Part shown: one piece after another, positions 42,512 through 50,794 of the stretch
Numbering within the stretch: position 1 is the first letter of the stretch
Layout of the letters: each line of letters opens with the position of its first letter
From: Kribbella sindirgiensis
GTDB taxonomy: Bacteria; Actinomycetota; Actinomycetes; Propionibacteriales; Kribbellaceae
Direction: 5' to 3'
NCBI RefSeq assembly: GCF_004331435.1
Contig: NZ_SJKA01000001.1
Span: 806,001-870,000 of the forward strand
Length of the DNA stretch: 64,000 nt
Notes under the pieces: model-generated
Told to the model about the DNA's origin: nothing
Seen by the model: only the letters and a program-made list of their open reading frames with translations
Databases searched by the model: none
Program-made: the position numbers and the translations under genes

Positions 42512-43495
42512 ATGGGAAAGAAGTCGCGGCAGCGCGCGAAGAACACGACGACCGTCACGCTCGACCCGGCCGATCTGGTGGACGTCGGGCCGCGGGAACC
42601 CTGCCCGTGCGGTTCGGGCAAGCGGTTCAAGCAGTGCCACGGCAAGGAGCGGGCGCAGGCCGCCGACACCTTCGTGGTGCGGCCGTTCGAGGGACTGCCG
42701 TCGGAGTGCGACCTGATCGCGTTCCGCGAGATCGTGCCGTCCGGGACCGTCCAGGTCGAGCTGACCGGCCAGGAAGTCGGGGCAGAGCACGCGCGCAAGG
42801 TACTCAACCTCGTCACCCTGCTGCCGATGGCGATGCCGGGCGTGGTGCGCGACGACGAGACGATCTGGATCGGCATGCAGACGCACGCCTCGTCCGGCGA
42901 CCCGAGCCGCGACCTCGGCCACGCGATCACGACCGCGCTGCGGACCGACCCCGGGCACCCGGTGCAGGTCGGCGACCTGATGAAGGACGGCCCGCGGCTG
43001 CAGGACCTGATCGACACCAGCAAGCCGCTCGAGATCAAGGTCCACGAAGGTTTCGAGTACTGGGTCGGCGAGAACGTCGAGGACCCGACCGGTGAGGTCG
43101 CGGCCGGTCTGGAGCGCGCGAACGCCGCGGCGGCGCCGACGGTCCGGCTGGAGTCGGTCGAGGCGGCGTACTGGACGAAGATCGGCGACCGCATCTACCT
43201 GCGCTGGGTGCTGCCGCACACCGAGGACACGCTGCTCGACGCGCTCGCCCGGCTGCACGCCGCCGGTGGATCGGCGCTCATCGACGGCAGCCGCCTGATC
43301 GGCTCGTTCCGCGCCCTCGGCGTCCTCGCGCCGGTCTGGGAGCTCCCAGCCGGTACGGAGGCCGCCGATGTCGAGAAGCCGGCCGCCGACTTCGCCACCG
43401 CGCTGGAGAAGGCTCTCGCGACCGACGCGCCGCTGAGCACCGAGGAGCGCGCGGCCCGCGCCGGCCTCGCGAGCCGCCAGCTCACCATCCGCTGA
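42512..43495 (+). CDS. DUF5926 family protein with SEC-C zinc motif
   Basis: A 327-aa cytoplasmic protein. It starts with a basic stretch (MGKKSRQRAK) and carries a SEC-C zinc motif, EPCPCGSGKRFKQCHG (Cys31, Cys33, Cys42, His43). The rest, including VRPFEGLPSECDLIAFREIVP and LVTLLPMAMP, corresponds to DUF5926, a family found throughout actinobacteria next to HATPase genes. SEC-C motifs mediate zinc-dependent contacts with proteins such as SecB or ribosome-associated partners, but no DUF5926 function is established. A clear terminator follows. Confidence 0.9.
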   Translation: MGKKSRQRAKNTTTVTLDPADLVDVGPREPCPCGSGKRFKQCHGKERAQAADTFVVRPFEGLPSECDLIAFREIVPSGTVQVELTGQEVGAEHARKVLNLVTLLPMAMPGVVRDDETIWIGMQTHASSGDPSRDLGHAITTALRTDPGHPVQVGDLMKDGPRLQDLIDTSKPLEIKVHEGFEYWVGENVEDPTGEVAAGLERANAAAAPTVRLESVEAAYWTKIGDRIYLRWVLPHTEDTLLDALARLHAAGGSALIDGSRLIGSFRALGVLAPVWELPAGTEAADVEKPAADFATALEKALATDAPLSTEERAARAGLASRQLTIR

Positions 43496-43503
43496 ACAAG
43501 CAG

Positions 43504-43533
43504 AACGCCCGGCTGAATCATCAGCCGGGCGTT
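43504..43533 (+). terminator. Rho-independent terminator after DUF5926 gene
   Basis: AACGCCCGGCTGA (43504-43516) and TCAGCCGGGCGTT (43521-43533) are perfect 13-bp arms around ATCA, followed by TCTGTT. It lies nine bases after the DUF5926 stop and can also serve the convergent arcA transcript. Confidence 0.88.
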
Positions 43534-43699
43534 TCTGTTCACTCAGAGTGGTCTAGGCCATGATCGTTAAAATCGGCCGAGAACGTGGACGGCCCAAGTC
43601 CTGCTGACGGGGGAGCAACAGGGCCTGGGCCTAGGCATGAAGAGTACTCAGGCCGGGGCCTCGGCACAAGCCCCGATTTCACTCCGCGTGTCGTTGGGC

Positions 43700-44914
43700 T
43701 TACGGGGCTGCGGGCGCTCGCAGGACCGGGCACGACATACACCGGGGTCCGCCCCGTCCGGAGCCGAGCTCCGAGCCGGAGATCCGGATGACCTCGATCC
43801 CGGACTCCTCGAGGCGCGCATTGGTCTCGACGGTCCGCTCGTACGCGATGCAGACCCGCGGGGCGAGGGCCAGGGTGTTGTTCCCGTCGTCCCACTGCTC
43901 CCGCTCGGCCGTCACCGGGTCCAGGCCGGTGTCGATCCGCCGCAGCGTGTCGATGCCGAGCGCCTTGGCCGCCGCGACCAGGAACGGCTCGGGTTCCGCG
44001 ACGTGCAGCCGGTCGCCGTCGGTGGTGACCGCGAGCGCCCGCATCTCCTCGGCCATGTTCGGGTACATCAGCACGGCGTCGGTGTCGACCATCGTGCAGA
44101 CGGTGTCGAGGTGCATCGTCGCCCGCTGCTGCGCGATCGGTACGGCGAGAACGGTGTGCGCGAGGCCCTTCGTGAAGACCCGTCGCGCCAGCCGCTCCAC
44201 ACCGGCCGGTGTGGTCCGCTCCCCGACCCCGACCGCGAGTACGCCCGGACCGAGCGCGAGCACGTCCCCGCCTTCGACATGCTCGAGCTGGTGGTCGTAC
44301 ACCTTGTCGGCGCCGGCGAACCGCGGGTGGAACGTGTAGATCAGCTCGGTCAGCTGCGTCTCGCGCGCCCGGGCCGGCATCGCCAGCGAGGTGACCGCGA
44401 CCGAGTCCCGGATCCAGACGCTCGAGTCCCGGGTGAACAGCAGGTTCGGTAGGGGGTCGATCAGGAAGTCCTCGTGCGCCAGCAGCGACGTGACCAACCC
44501 GCCTGCGTTCACCTCGTCGTTGCGGACGCCGGCCATCAGCGCCTCCGCCAGCCCGGCCCCGTCCAGGTCGCCGAGCGAGGCCCGCAGGTAGTCGCGCAGG
44601 GTGTCACCCAGGCGCAGGTCCTCGGTCGCGCCGGCGACGGCCTGGGTGCGGGCCTCGGGGTTGGCGAGCGACTCGGTCAGCAGCTCGCCGAGGTACAGCA
44701 CCTCGACATCGCGGTCACGGAGCGCCTGCGCGAACGCGTCGTGCTCGTCCTGCGCGCGGCCGACCCAGGGGATGCCGTCGAACAGCAGCTTGTCGTTGTT
44801 GCGCGGGGTGAGCCGCCGGAGCTCGTTGCCCGGCCGGTGCAGCATCACCGTCCGCAGCGGACCGACCTCACTGTCGACGCCGTACGCCGCACTGCCCTGT
44901 CGCGTCTCGGTCAT
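43700..44914 (-). CDS. arcA: Arginine deiminase
   Basis: A 404-aa enzyme hydrolysing arginine to citrulline and ammonia. Recognisable are [15 protein letters not shown] near the start, [26 protein letters not shown], and [11 protein letters not shown] with the catalytic His. The C-terminal [11 protein letters not shown] carries the nucleophilic Cys at about residue 392. The ArcB, ArcC and ArcD partners are not adjacent, so the full ADI pathway is not encoded here. The upstream region contains a 13-bp palindrome (44974-44986) of GntR/FadR-type symmetry. The gap behind the gene (43534-43699) contains further dyads but no gene. Confidence 0.95.
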   Translation of the reverse strand: MTETRQGSAAYGVDSEVGPLRTVMLHRPGNELRRLTPRNNDKLLFDGIPWVGRAQDEHDAFAQALRDRDVEVLYLGELLTESLANPEARTQAVAGATEDLRLGDTLRDYLRASLGDLDGAGLAEALMAGVRNDEVNAGGLVTSLLAHEDFLIDPLPNLLFTRDSSVWIRDSVAVTSLAMPARARETQLTELIYTFHPRFAGADKVYDHQLEHVEGGDVLALGPGVLAVGVGERTTPAGVERLARRVFTKGLAHTVLAVPIAQQRATMHLDTVCTMVDTDAVLMYPNMAEEMRALAVTTDGDRLHVAEPEPFLVAAAKALGIDTLRRIDTGLDPVTAEREQWDDGNNTLALAPRVCIAYERTVETNARLEESGIEVIRISGSELGSGRGGPRCMSCPVLRAPAAP

Positions 44915-44973
44915 CCGTCCGCCCTTCGCTCAGCCGTGCCCACCACGCTACGACAACCAGATCAATCTGTCTG

Positions 44974-44986
44974 ATTGTCCGACAAT
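44974..44986. promoter_or_regulatory. GntR-type palindrome upstream of arcA
   Basis: ATTGTC-C-GACAAT is a perfect dyad 60 bp upstream of the arcA start. Its core TTGTCCGACAA fits the T-N-G-T-N3-A-C-N-A pattern of FadR-subfamily GntR operators. Overlapping it on one side is CAATC-N5-GATTG (44963-44977). No GntR gene is in the window. Confidence 0.45.
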
Positions 44987-45010
44987 ATGCGCGAGATCGC
45001 CAATCGCAGC

Positions 45011-45601
45011 TCAGGAGCGGATCCGGTCGTAGAGCAGGCAGAGCGCGCCGGACTCGGTCGGGGTCGAGTCGGTCAGCCTCCACGACGTGGCCGGCAGGCC
45101 GTCCTCGAACAGCCGGTCCCCGCCGCCGACCAGCTCCGGGTCGAGGGTGATGCTGAGCCGGTCGATCTCGTCGGCCGCCAGCAGGGCGCGGATCACGCTC
45201 GAGCTGGCCAGCACGATGATGTCGCCACCGTCCTGGTCACGTAGCTGCTGGACGACGTCCGCAGGCTCGCCGTCGGCGATCCGGGAGTTCTGCCACGGCG
45301 CCTCGGTCAACGTCGTCGAGAAGACCACCTTCTCGGTCTCGTTCAGCCAGCGGGAGAACGCGCGATCCTGCGGCGACGCGTTCTCGTCGTCGGCCACCGC
45401 CGGCCAGAAGCCGCCGAAGCCCTCGTAGTTCTTCCGGCCGAGCAGTGCCGTGGTGGCCGGCCCGGTCACCCGGATCATGTGATCGCGGGCGCCCTCGGTG
45501 ATCGCGTGCGGAACGATCCAGCTCATGTCGTAGTCGCCACCGGCGCCGTTCACCCGGCCGTCGAGCGAGAGCGAGATGTTGGCGGTCACTGTGCGGGTCA
45601 T
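45011..45601 (-). CDS. Dihydrofolate reductase-family (RibD C-terminal-like) protein
   Basis: A 196-aa protein of the RibD_C/DHFR-like family. It opens MTRTVTANISLSLDGRVNGAGG, contains TTALLGRKNYEGFGGFWPAV and NETEKVVFSTTLTEAPW (in part). It ends with GGDIIVLASSSVIRALL and LDPELVGGGDRLFEDG, the NADPH-binding signature. Such stand-alone proteins are annotated as DHFR-like reductases, but their substrates are generally unknown; true folate reduction is not implied. The ATG at 45601 follows AGGTAGGA. It appears monocistronic. Confidence 0.9.
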   Translation of the reverse strand: MTRTVTANISLSLDGRVNGAGGDYDMSWIVPHAITEGARDHMIRVTGPATTALLGRKNYEGFGGFWPAVADDENASPQDRAFSRWLNETEKVVFSTTLTEAPWQNSRIADGEPADVVQQLRDQDGGDIIVLASSSVIRALLAADEIDRLSITLDPELVGGGDRLFEDGLPATSWRLTDSTPTESGALCLLYDRIRS

Positions 45602-45849
45602 CTTCCTACCTCTTTCTGATCGGTCCTGCCTGACACCTGAAATCCTGCCGCCGCGGCCATCCCGGAACATCTGCCACCTGGCCGATATCGGCGGGCCCTG
45701 GCCGATGCCGCAACCTGTCGACAGAGAAGATGCCGCGATCCGGACCCCTTCCGGCGGTTTTCCACAGGCTCGTTCGAAAGAACGAGAAATCCACAGGCAG
45801 CGGATACTGACGCGGTGGATCGGCTGGAGAGCAACTAGGCTGCGGTGCT

Positions 45850-46647
45850 GTGCCCGATGAAGACCTGTCCCCCGAACCGTTCGAGCGTGCCGTCGCCTGC
45901 GTGATCCCGGCGAAGGACGAGGCCGACCGGATCGCGGCGACCGTCGACGCGGTGCACAAGCTCGTCGGTGTCGACCTGGTCGTGGTCGTCGACGACGGCT
46001 CCACGGACGGTACGAAGGAAGCGGCCGAGCGGGCCGGTGCGGTCGTCGTACGGCATGAGCGCAACCGCGGGAAGGCCGCCGCGATGGAGACCGGCGCGGC
46101 CGCTGTCGCGGAGCGCGACGGCGCCCGGCCGCGGCACCTGCTGTTCCTCGACGCCGACCTGACCGACACCGCGGCCGGAGCGGGCCCGCTGCTCGAGCCG
46201 GTGCAGACCGGCCGCGCGGACATGACCATCGGGACGCTGCCGGCACAGGTCCGGGCCGACGGGTCGAAGGCCGGCGGTCACGGGTTCGTGGTCCGGCTGG
46301 CGCGGGCCGGGATCCAGGAGGCGACCGGCTGGGCGCCCGAGCAGCCGTTGTCCGGGCAGCGCTGCATCACCCGGGCCGCGTTCGATTCCGCCGTACCGCT
46401 GGCCGCCGGGTTCGGTGTCGAGACCGCGCTGACGATCGACCTGGGCCGAAAGGGTTTCCGGATCGTGGAGGTGCCGATCGAGGTCCGGCACCGCGCGACC
46501 GGGACCGACCTGCGCGGTCAGCTGCACCGCGCGAAGCAGTACCTGCACGTCCGGCGTGCGCTCGCCGCTCGCAGTGCGCTGCCCGCGGACGGTGGTGGGC
46601 CGTCGCTGCGCAGTCTGTTCCCGCGGAGACTGCGCAATGAGCACTGA
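45850..46647 (+). CDS. Family 2 glycosyltransferase
   Basis: A 265-aa GT-A-fold glycosyltransferase. The nucleotide-sugar site is AVACVIPAKDEADRIAATV and VVVVDDGSTDGTKEAA, and the metal-binding D-x-D is in LLFLDADLTD. There is no transmembrane segment, and a C-terminal basic part (RQLHRAKQYLHVRR-like) may bind membrane lipid. The 11-base overlap with the following MptB-like GT-C gene suggests it makes a lipid-linked or phospho-sugar donor or acts on the same glycan. Polyprenyl-phosphate glycosyltransferases have a similar core. Exact substrate unknown; start GTG at 45850. Confidence 0.87.
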   Translation: MPDEDLSPEPFERAVACVIPAKDEADRIAATVDAVHKLVGVDLVVVVDDGSTDGTKEAAERAGAVVVRHERNRGKAAAMETGAAAVAERDGARPRHLLFLDADLTDTAAGAGPLLEPVQTGRADMTIGTLPAQVRADGSKAGGHGFVVRLARAGIQEATGWAPEQPLSGQRCITRAAFDSAVPLAAGFGVETALTIDLGRKGFRIVEVPIEVRHRATGTDLRGQLHRAKQYLHVRRALAARSALPADGGGPSLRSLFPRRLRNEH

Positions 46648-48175
46648 GCTGGGCCTCAAGTACGGTCGCCGGGCTGTCGCTCTCTACCTGGCCTGTACGG
46701 CGCTGATCGTCGCAGTCGGCCTGCTCGGTCCGTCCGTGGTCGTGCTGACGCTGACGAACCGGCACGCCTGGCTCCCGTCGTACTGGTTCGACACCACGCC
46801 GAACGACTGGCTGGTGTCGGTGATGATCTACGTCGCGATCGCCCTCGGCGGGTACGGCGTTTTCCTTGCCACCAAGGCGTTGAAGCACGGCTGGGCGCCG
46901 CGTATCGACCGGTTGATTGCCCTGGGCATCGGTACGACGGCGGCGATCACGTTGGTGCCACCCATGGCATCGGGCGATGTGCTGATCTACGCGGCGTACG
47001 GACGCATCATGGCGCTCGGCGGCGACCCGTACACGGCCTCGCCGGCCGACACCATCCGGCTCGGGTACGACCCGGTGATCACCGCGACCGAGCGCCCGTG
47101 GCAGGGGGCGCGCAGCGTGTACGGGCCGATCGCGACGTGGATCCAGTGGCTGTCCTCGGTGATCGGCGGCGACTCCGCACAGCTCACCGTGTGGATGTTG
47201 CAGCTGTCGGTCGCGATCAGCCTGGTCGTCACGGGGCTGCTGCTGGTCAAGCTGGTCGGTAAGGACCTGCCCGCCAAGCGGCGCGTGATCATGCTCAGCC
47301 TCGCGAACCCGTTGCTGCTGTGGTCGGTGCTGGCCGGTGCGCACAACGACGCGATCGCGGTGATGTTCGCGGTGATCGCGCTGGTGCTGTTCCGGCGGCA
47401 CGTGTTCCTGGCCGGGATCCTGATCGGCGTCGCGGGCTGCACCAAGCTGTCGATCGGCTTGGTCGGCGTGGCGATGCTGTGGGCGCTCCGCGCCGACCGG
47501 CGTAAGTGCCTCTACTTCTGCGGTGGCGGCGCGCTCGCGATGGGCGGGCTGTACGCGATCGTCGGGCTGCAGGCGTTCCAGCAGGCGCGGTCGCAGACGT
47601 CGTTCATCTCCACCGGTACGCCGCACAAGGTGCTGCTGAGCTTCTTCACCCTGTTCCTGCCGAACGGTCTGGTGCGGACCGTCCTCGCGATCCTCGCCTG
47701 GGTCGGCCTGATCGTGGTCGCGATCCTGCTGACGCAGGTGTTCCCGAAGTCGTTGGTGCCGCAAACGCATCCGGACGACCCGACACCGGCCGCGATTCGC
47801 TACACCGCGATCTACGCGATCGCGTGGGTGCTGACCGCGATGTACTCGCTGCCCTGGTACGACGTGATCGCCTGGGTCGCCCTCGCCGCGGTCGCCGCGT
47901 CCAAGGTCGACGGGCTGATGGTCGTCCGGACGACGATGCTCGCGATCGCGTACGTCCCCGGGCGAGATCCGAACGCGCGCCAAGTCGCCGCGAGCCTGTC
48001 GGACTCCCTGGAGTTCTTCAGCGCGCGCCTCCGCGACACCCTCTGCCCCGCGATCGAGCTGGCCGTCCTGATCGGCCTGATCGTCTGGGCCCGCCGCAAC
48101 GGCGCCCAGTGGTGGCCGTACGACTGGCCCCGCCGCAAACAGAAGTCCGTCGCGGAGAACGCTGAAGCGCACTAG
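46637..48175 (+). CDS. GT-C family mannosyltransferase, MptB-like
   Basis: A 512-aa polytopic membrane protein with about 11-13 helices. The first extracytoplasmic loop carries PPMASGDVLIYAAYGRIMALGGDPY, in which the Asp of S-x-D-V is the GT-C catalytic acid, followed by a second conserved RSVYGPIATWIQWL. This layout matches polyprenol-phosphate-mannose-dependent alpha-1,6-mannosyltransferases (MptA/MptB) that build lipoglycans. It is coupled to the GT2 gene by an 11-base overlap. Its TAG stop lies inside the CTAG end of the downstream repeat element, so the last residues (EAH) may have been set by that insertion. Confidence 0.85.
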   Translation: MSTELGLKYGRRAVALYLACTALIVAVGLLGPSVVVLTLTNRHAWLPSYWFDTTPNDWLVSVMIYVAIALGGYGVFLATKALKHGWAPRIDRLIALGIGTTAAITLVPPMASGDVLIYAAYGRIMALGGDPYTASPADTIRLGYDPVITATERPWQGARSVYGPIATWIQWLSSVIGGDSAQLTVWMLQLSVAISLVVTGLLLVKLVGKDLPAKRRVIMLSLANPLLLWSVLAGAHNDAIAVMFAVIALVLFRRHVFLAGILIGVAGCTKLSIGLVGVAMLWALRADRRKCLYFCGGGALAMGGLYAIVGLQAFQQARSQTSFISTGTPHKVLLSFFTLFLPNGLVRTVLAILAWVGLIVVAILLTQVFPKSLVPQTHPDDPTPAAIRYTAIYAIAWVLTAMYSLPWYDVIAWVALAAVAASKVDGLMVVRTTMLAIAYVPGRDPNARQVAASLSDSLEFFSARLRDTLCPAIELAVLIGLIVWARRNGAQWWPYDWPRRKQKSVAENAEAH

Positions 48176-48281
48176 TGTCCTGAGTCGGAAGTTCGCGGCA
48201 TAAGTCCGGCCTCGCGTTGACCCGCGTTGACACCGGCTGGAACCCGGCTTCCCCGCACCAGTCCTCCTTGAGCCCGCTCCT

Positions 48282-48299
48282 CCCCAAACCGGTTTGGGG
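48282..48299. repeat. 18-bp perfect palindrome
   Basis: CCCCAAACCGGTTTGGGG is a perfect palindrome within the non-coding block between the mptB-like and larC genes. It could be a recombination or protein-binding site of the element or a cruciform. Confidence 0.8.
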
Positions 48300-48623
48300 C
48301 GACTTTCCACCAGGTCTGGGGAGTGCTACTGCCCGGATCGGGAGGGTAGAACTCCCCACACGCCCCGCCCTGTTGCACTTTGGCCGGCGCGGTGAGGCTG
48401 CTCTGGAGCTGTGTCGCGAACGTCCGACTCGGGACGCTAGTGGTGCGTCTGCGATCGCGCGACAAGTCTGGACACGTGGATTGCGGGCCACCTTGGTGCT
48501 GGTGATCACTTTGAGCACGGGTCAACCAGAATGTGCCGCGGAACACGGTTGACCGGTGCCCAAGGCGACCGAGGTGCCCAAGGGTGCCCCGCCGGCCAGA
48601 GTCAGGCTCCGGCCAGCGGGGCG

Positions 48624-48657
48624 GACGGCTCGACGGCTCGACGGCTCGACGGCTCGA
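48624..48657. repeat. Four tandem copies of an 8-bp unit
   Basis: CGGCTCGA repeats four times (48626, 48634, 48642, 48650), framed by GA. It adjoins the right terminal repeat of the non-coding block. Variable-number behaviour between strains is likely for such a repeat. Confidence 0.85.
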
Positions 48658-48690
48658 CCGCGGACTTATCGCGCGAAATTCCGAAGCGCA

Positions 48691-49965
48691 CTAGCTCCAG
48701 AGGTCGTGGCCCGCTGCGACTGCCTTGGCGAGGATCGTTTTCACCGGCTTCTTCAGGGCGTTCGCGGCCGCGGCCACGTCGTCGTACTCCGGCTGTACGT
48801 TGATCACCTGACCGCCGTACCGTGCGATCTTCACGTGGATCGACTGACCCTCGACGTCGACGGTGGCGAACTCGCGGTCCGCGGCGTGCTTGCGGATCCC
48901 GAACTCCCGCAGTCCGATCGCGGAGGTCTCGGCCAGGATCACCGCCCGGACCGTCTCGGCGTTCGCGCCGCCGACCAGGACCGACAGCGTGTGCGCCGGA
49001 CGGCCCTTCTTCATCAGGATCGGGGTCAGCCACGCGTCGGCCGCGCCGGCCTCCATCAGCCGGGCCAGGACCTGCGGCCAGATCCGCGGATCGAGGTCGT
49101 CGACGTTGGTCTCGTACACGAGTTCAGTGGCCAACTCGTCGGCTGACGCGCCGATCACGACGCGCAGGATGTTCGGCACCTCGACCGGGTCGCGGCCGCC
49201 CGCACCGACACCGGTCTGCTCGATCCGCATCGGCGGGAGGGGGCCGAAGTCGTCTGCCAGGGTCGCCAGCAGCGCTGCGCCGGTCGGCGTCGTCATTTCG
49301 TACGGCGCTGGGCCGCCGGTGACCGGTGCTTCGGCCTCGGACACCAGGTGCAGTACCGCGGGACCCGGGATCGGGATGCCGCCGTGCTGACCGCGTACCT
49401 GAGTTCCGCTGCCGAGAACGATGGTCGAGACGACGATGCGATCGAGGTCGAGTGAGACCGACGCGGCGGCTACTCCCACGATGTCCGCGATCGCGTCGAG
49501 CGCGCCGACCTCGTGGAAGTGCACAGTGTCCGGCTCCACGCCGTGAGCCGCGGCCTCCGCCCGGGCAAGGCGCCCGAACGTCTCCAGCGCCCGGGCCCGC
49601 ACCGCGTCGTCGAGCCGAGCCTCCTCCAGCAACCGCCGAACCTCAGCCCACGCCCGAGTAGGCCCATGCCCCCCACCATGCCCATGCCCGTGCCCGGCGT
49701 CGTCGTGCCCATGTCCATGCCCGTGCCCGTGACCGTGGCCGGCATCTGGGATGTTCTCCGGGTGGGGTTCGCCGTTGACCTCGACGGTGGCTTTGGTGGC
49801 GGCGATCTGGTGACGGGCGGTCTGCGTGACCGTGACGGACAACGACGGGTCCACGGCAGCAACCGCCGCATTCACCGCGTTCAGGTCAGCACCCGCCGAG
49901 ATGAACGCCCCCAGGAGCATGTCCCCCGAGGCGCCGGCCGAACAGTCGATCCAAGCGACCCTCAT
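48691..49965 (-). CDS. larC: Nickel-pincer cofactor biosynthesis protein LarC
   Basis: A 424-aa protein that inserts nickel into the pyridinium bis-thioacid precursor to make the NPN cofactor of lactate racemase and relatives. It opens MRVAWIDCSAGASGDMLLGA, carries HFHEVGALDAIADIVGV and has a long His-rich loop (HGHGHGHGHGHDD-type, about residues 77-100) suited to nickel binding. ETNVDDLDPRIWPQVL and KKGRPAHTLSVLV mark the C-terminal domain. In some bacteria LarC needs a frameshift between LarC1 and LarC2; here it is one frame. The TGATG junction couples it to larB. LarA and LarE are not in the window. Confidence 0.95.
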   Translation of the reverse strand: MRVAWIDCSAGASGDMLLGAFISAGADLNAVNAAVAAVDPSLSVTVTQTARHQIAATKATVEVNGEPHPENIPDAGHGHGHGHGHGHDDAGHGHGHGGGHGPTRAWAEVRRLLEEARLDDAVRARALETFGRLARAEAAAHGVEPDTVHFHEVGALDAIADIVGVAAASVSLDLDRIVVSTIVLGSGTQVRGQHGGIPIPGPAVLHLVSEAEAPVTGGPAPYEMTTPTGAALLATLADDFGPLPPMRIEQTGVGAGGRDPVEVPNILRVVIGASADELATELVYETNVDDLDPRIWPQVLARLMEAGAADAWLTPILMKKGRPAHTLSVLVGGANAETVRAVILAETSAIGLREFGIRKHAADREFATVDVEGQSIHVKIARYGGQVINVQPEYDDVAAAANALKKPVKTILAKAVAAGHDLWS

Positions 49966-50681
49966 CACGCGTCCTTCGTCTCACGCGGAGCCGCCTGGCG
50001 CGCCACCCGTGCAGCGAACACCCCGGCCCCGAACCCGTTGTCGATGTTCACGACCGTCACCCCAGGCGCACACGAGTTCAGCATCCCGAGCAGCGCGGCC
50101 AGCCCGCCGAACGAGGCGCCGTACCCGACCGACGTCGGCACCGCCACCAGCGGCACCCCGACCAGCCCGCCGACAACACTCGGCAGCGCGCCCTCCATCC
50201 CCGCCACCACGATCAGGCAGTCCGCCGCGTCGAGCCGCTCCCGTACCCCGAGGATCCGGTGCAGCCCGGCGACACCCACGTCCGTGATGACCTCCACGCC
50301 GGCCCCGAACACGCGGGCCGTCGTCGCCGCCTCGGCAGCCACCGGCGCGTCCGACGTACCAGCAGCCACGACGGCAACCGTCCCGCGCTGCGTCGGCGGC
50401 TCGCCGAGCACCGCCGTACGACCGACGGGGTCCACCACCGCATCCGGCAGGGCCGCGGTCACCGCTGCCTGCGCCTCCTCCGTCAACCGGGTCGCTAGTA
50501 CGGGGTGACCGGGATGGGTGGCGTGCAAGGTCCGCAGCAGTTCCACGACCTGAGACGGCGTCTTGCCCGCTCCGTAGACGACTTCGGCGTCCCCGGTGCG
50601 CTCGAGCCGGTCGGTGTCGAGCCGTGCATACCCGAGGTCGTGAACGCCGGGCTGTGGGCCCTGATCAGGCAAATGTGTCAC
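49965..50681 (-). CDS. larB: Nickel-pincer cofactor biosynthesis carboxylase LarB
   Basis: A 238-aa AIR-carboxylase-like enzyme that carboxylates nicotinic acid adenine dinucleotide in NPN cofactor synthesis. The N-terminal part has EVVYGAGKTPSQVVELL; the PurE-like domain has VAVVAAGTSDAPVAAEAATTA (in pieces), AGMEGALPSVVGGLVGVPLVAVPTSVGYG and GLAALLGMLNSCAPG. The GTG start at 50681 is in the divergent gap with the DUF4446 gene. It heads a two-gene operon, larBC. Confidence 0.94.
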   Translation of the reverse strand: MTHLPDQGPQPGVHDLGYARLDTDRLERTGDAEVVYGAGKTPSQVVELLRTLHATHPGHPVLATRLTEEAQAAVTAALPDAVVDPVGRTAVLGEPPTQRGTVAVVAAGTSDAPVAAEAATTARVFGAGVEVITDVGVAGLHRILGVRERLDAADCLIVVAGMEGALPSVVGGLVGVPLVAVPTSVGYGASFGGLAALLGMLNSCAPGVTVVNIDNGFGAGVFAARVARQAAPRETKDA

Positions 50682-50729
50682 GCCGCGAATCTACGTTGCC
50701 GCGGCCCGGCGTACCGCATCCGTCCCCGG

Positions 50730-50746
50730 TCGCACACGCTGTGCGA
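50730..50746. promoter_or_regulatory. 17-bp dyad in larB/DUF4446 divergent promoter
   Basis: TCGCACA (50730-50736) and TGTGCGA (50740-50746) form perfect arms around CGC, centred between the two start codons. It may be an operator for larBC; no regulator gene is adjacent. Confidence 0.4.
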
Positions 50747-50794
50747 TCACCTGAACACTCAGGCATAACACTCGATGCCTTAGGCTCTCGTGCT

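Larger units (their letters stand above)
48172..48694. mobile_element. Non-coding block with imperfect terminal inverted repeats (MITE-like)
   Basis: Between the convergent mptB-like and larC genes lie 515 bases without a credible gene. The ends, 48172-48209 and 48658-48694, form an imperfect inverted repeat: both start CTAGTG at the outside, then share TCGGAA, TTCGCG and ATAAGTCCG. GAAGCGCACTAG occurs at both borders (48164-48175 and 48683-48694). Inside are an 18-bp palindrome, a four-copy 8-bp tandem repeat, a GGTCAACC/GGTTGACC dyad and short direct repeats. No transposase is seen. The TA within CTAG at both ends recalls IS630/Tc1-type targets. Interpretation as a miniature element or IS relic is inference. 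Confidence 0.55.

Noticed and set aside
43534..43699. Possible riboswitch or small RNA downstream of arcA and DUF5926
   Set aside because: There are several GC-rich dyads (for example CGGGGC/GCCCCG at 43654-43675), but no known aptamer consensus could be matched; it lies at 3' ends of two convergent genes.
46367..48310. A 647-codon minus-strand frame opposite the GT2 and MptB-like genes
   Set aside because: Antisense shadow with low-complexity R/Q/D composition; the plus strand has complete catalytic motifs.
48217..48552. 111- and 124-codon frames inside the non-coding block as possible transposase remnants
   Set aside because: Neither contains DDE, HUH or other transposase motifs, and composition does not resemble the surrounding genes.
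48624..48657. Four-copy 8-bp repeat as a CRISPR array
   Set aside because: Units are directly adjacent without spacers and far too short; it is a simple tandem repeat.
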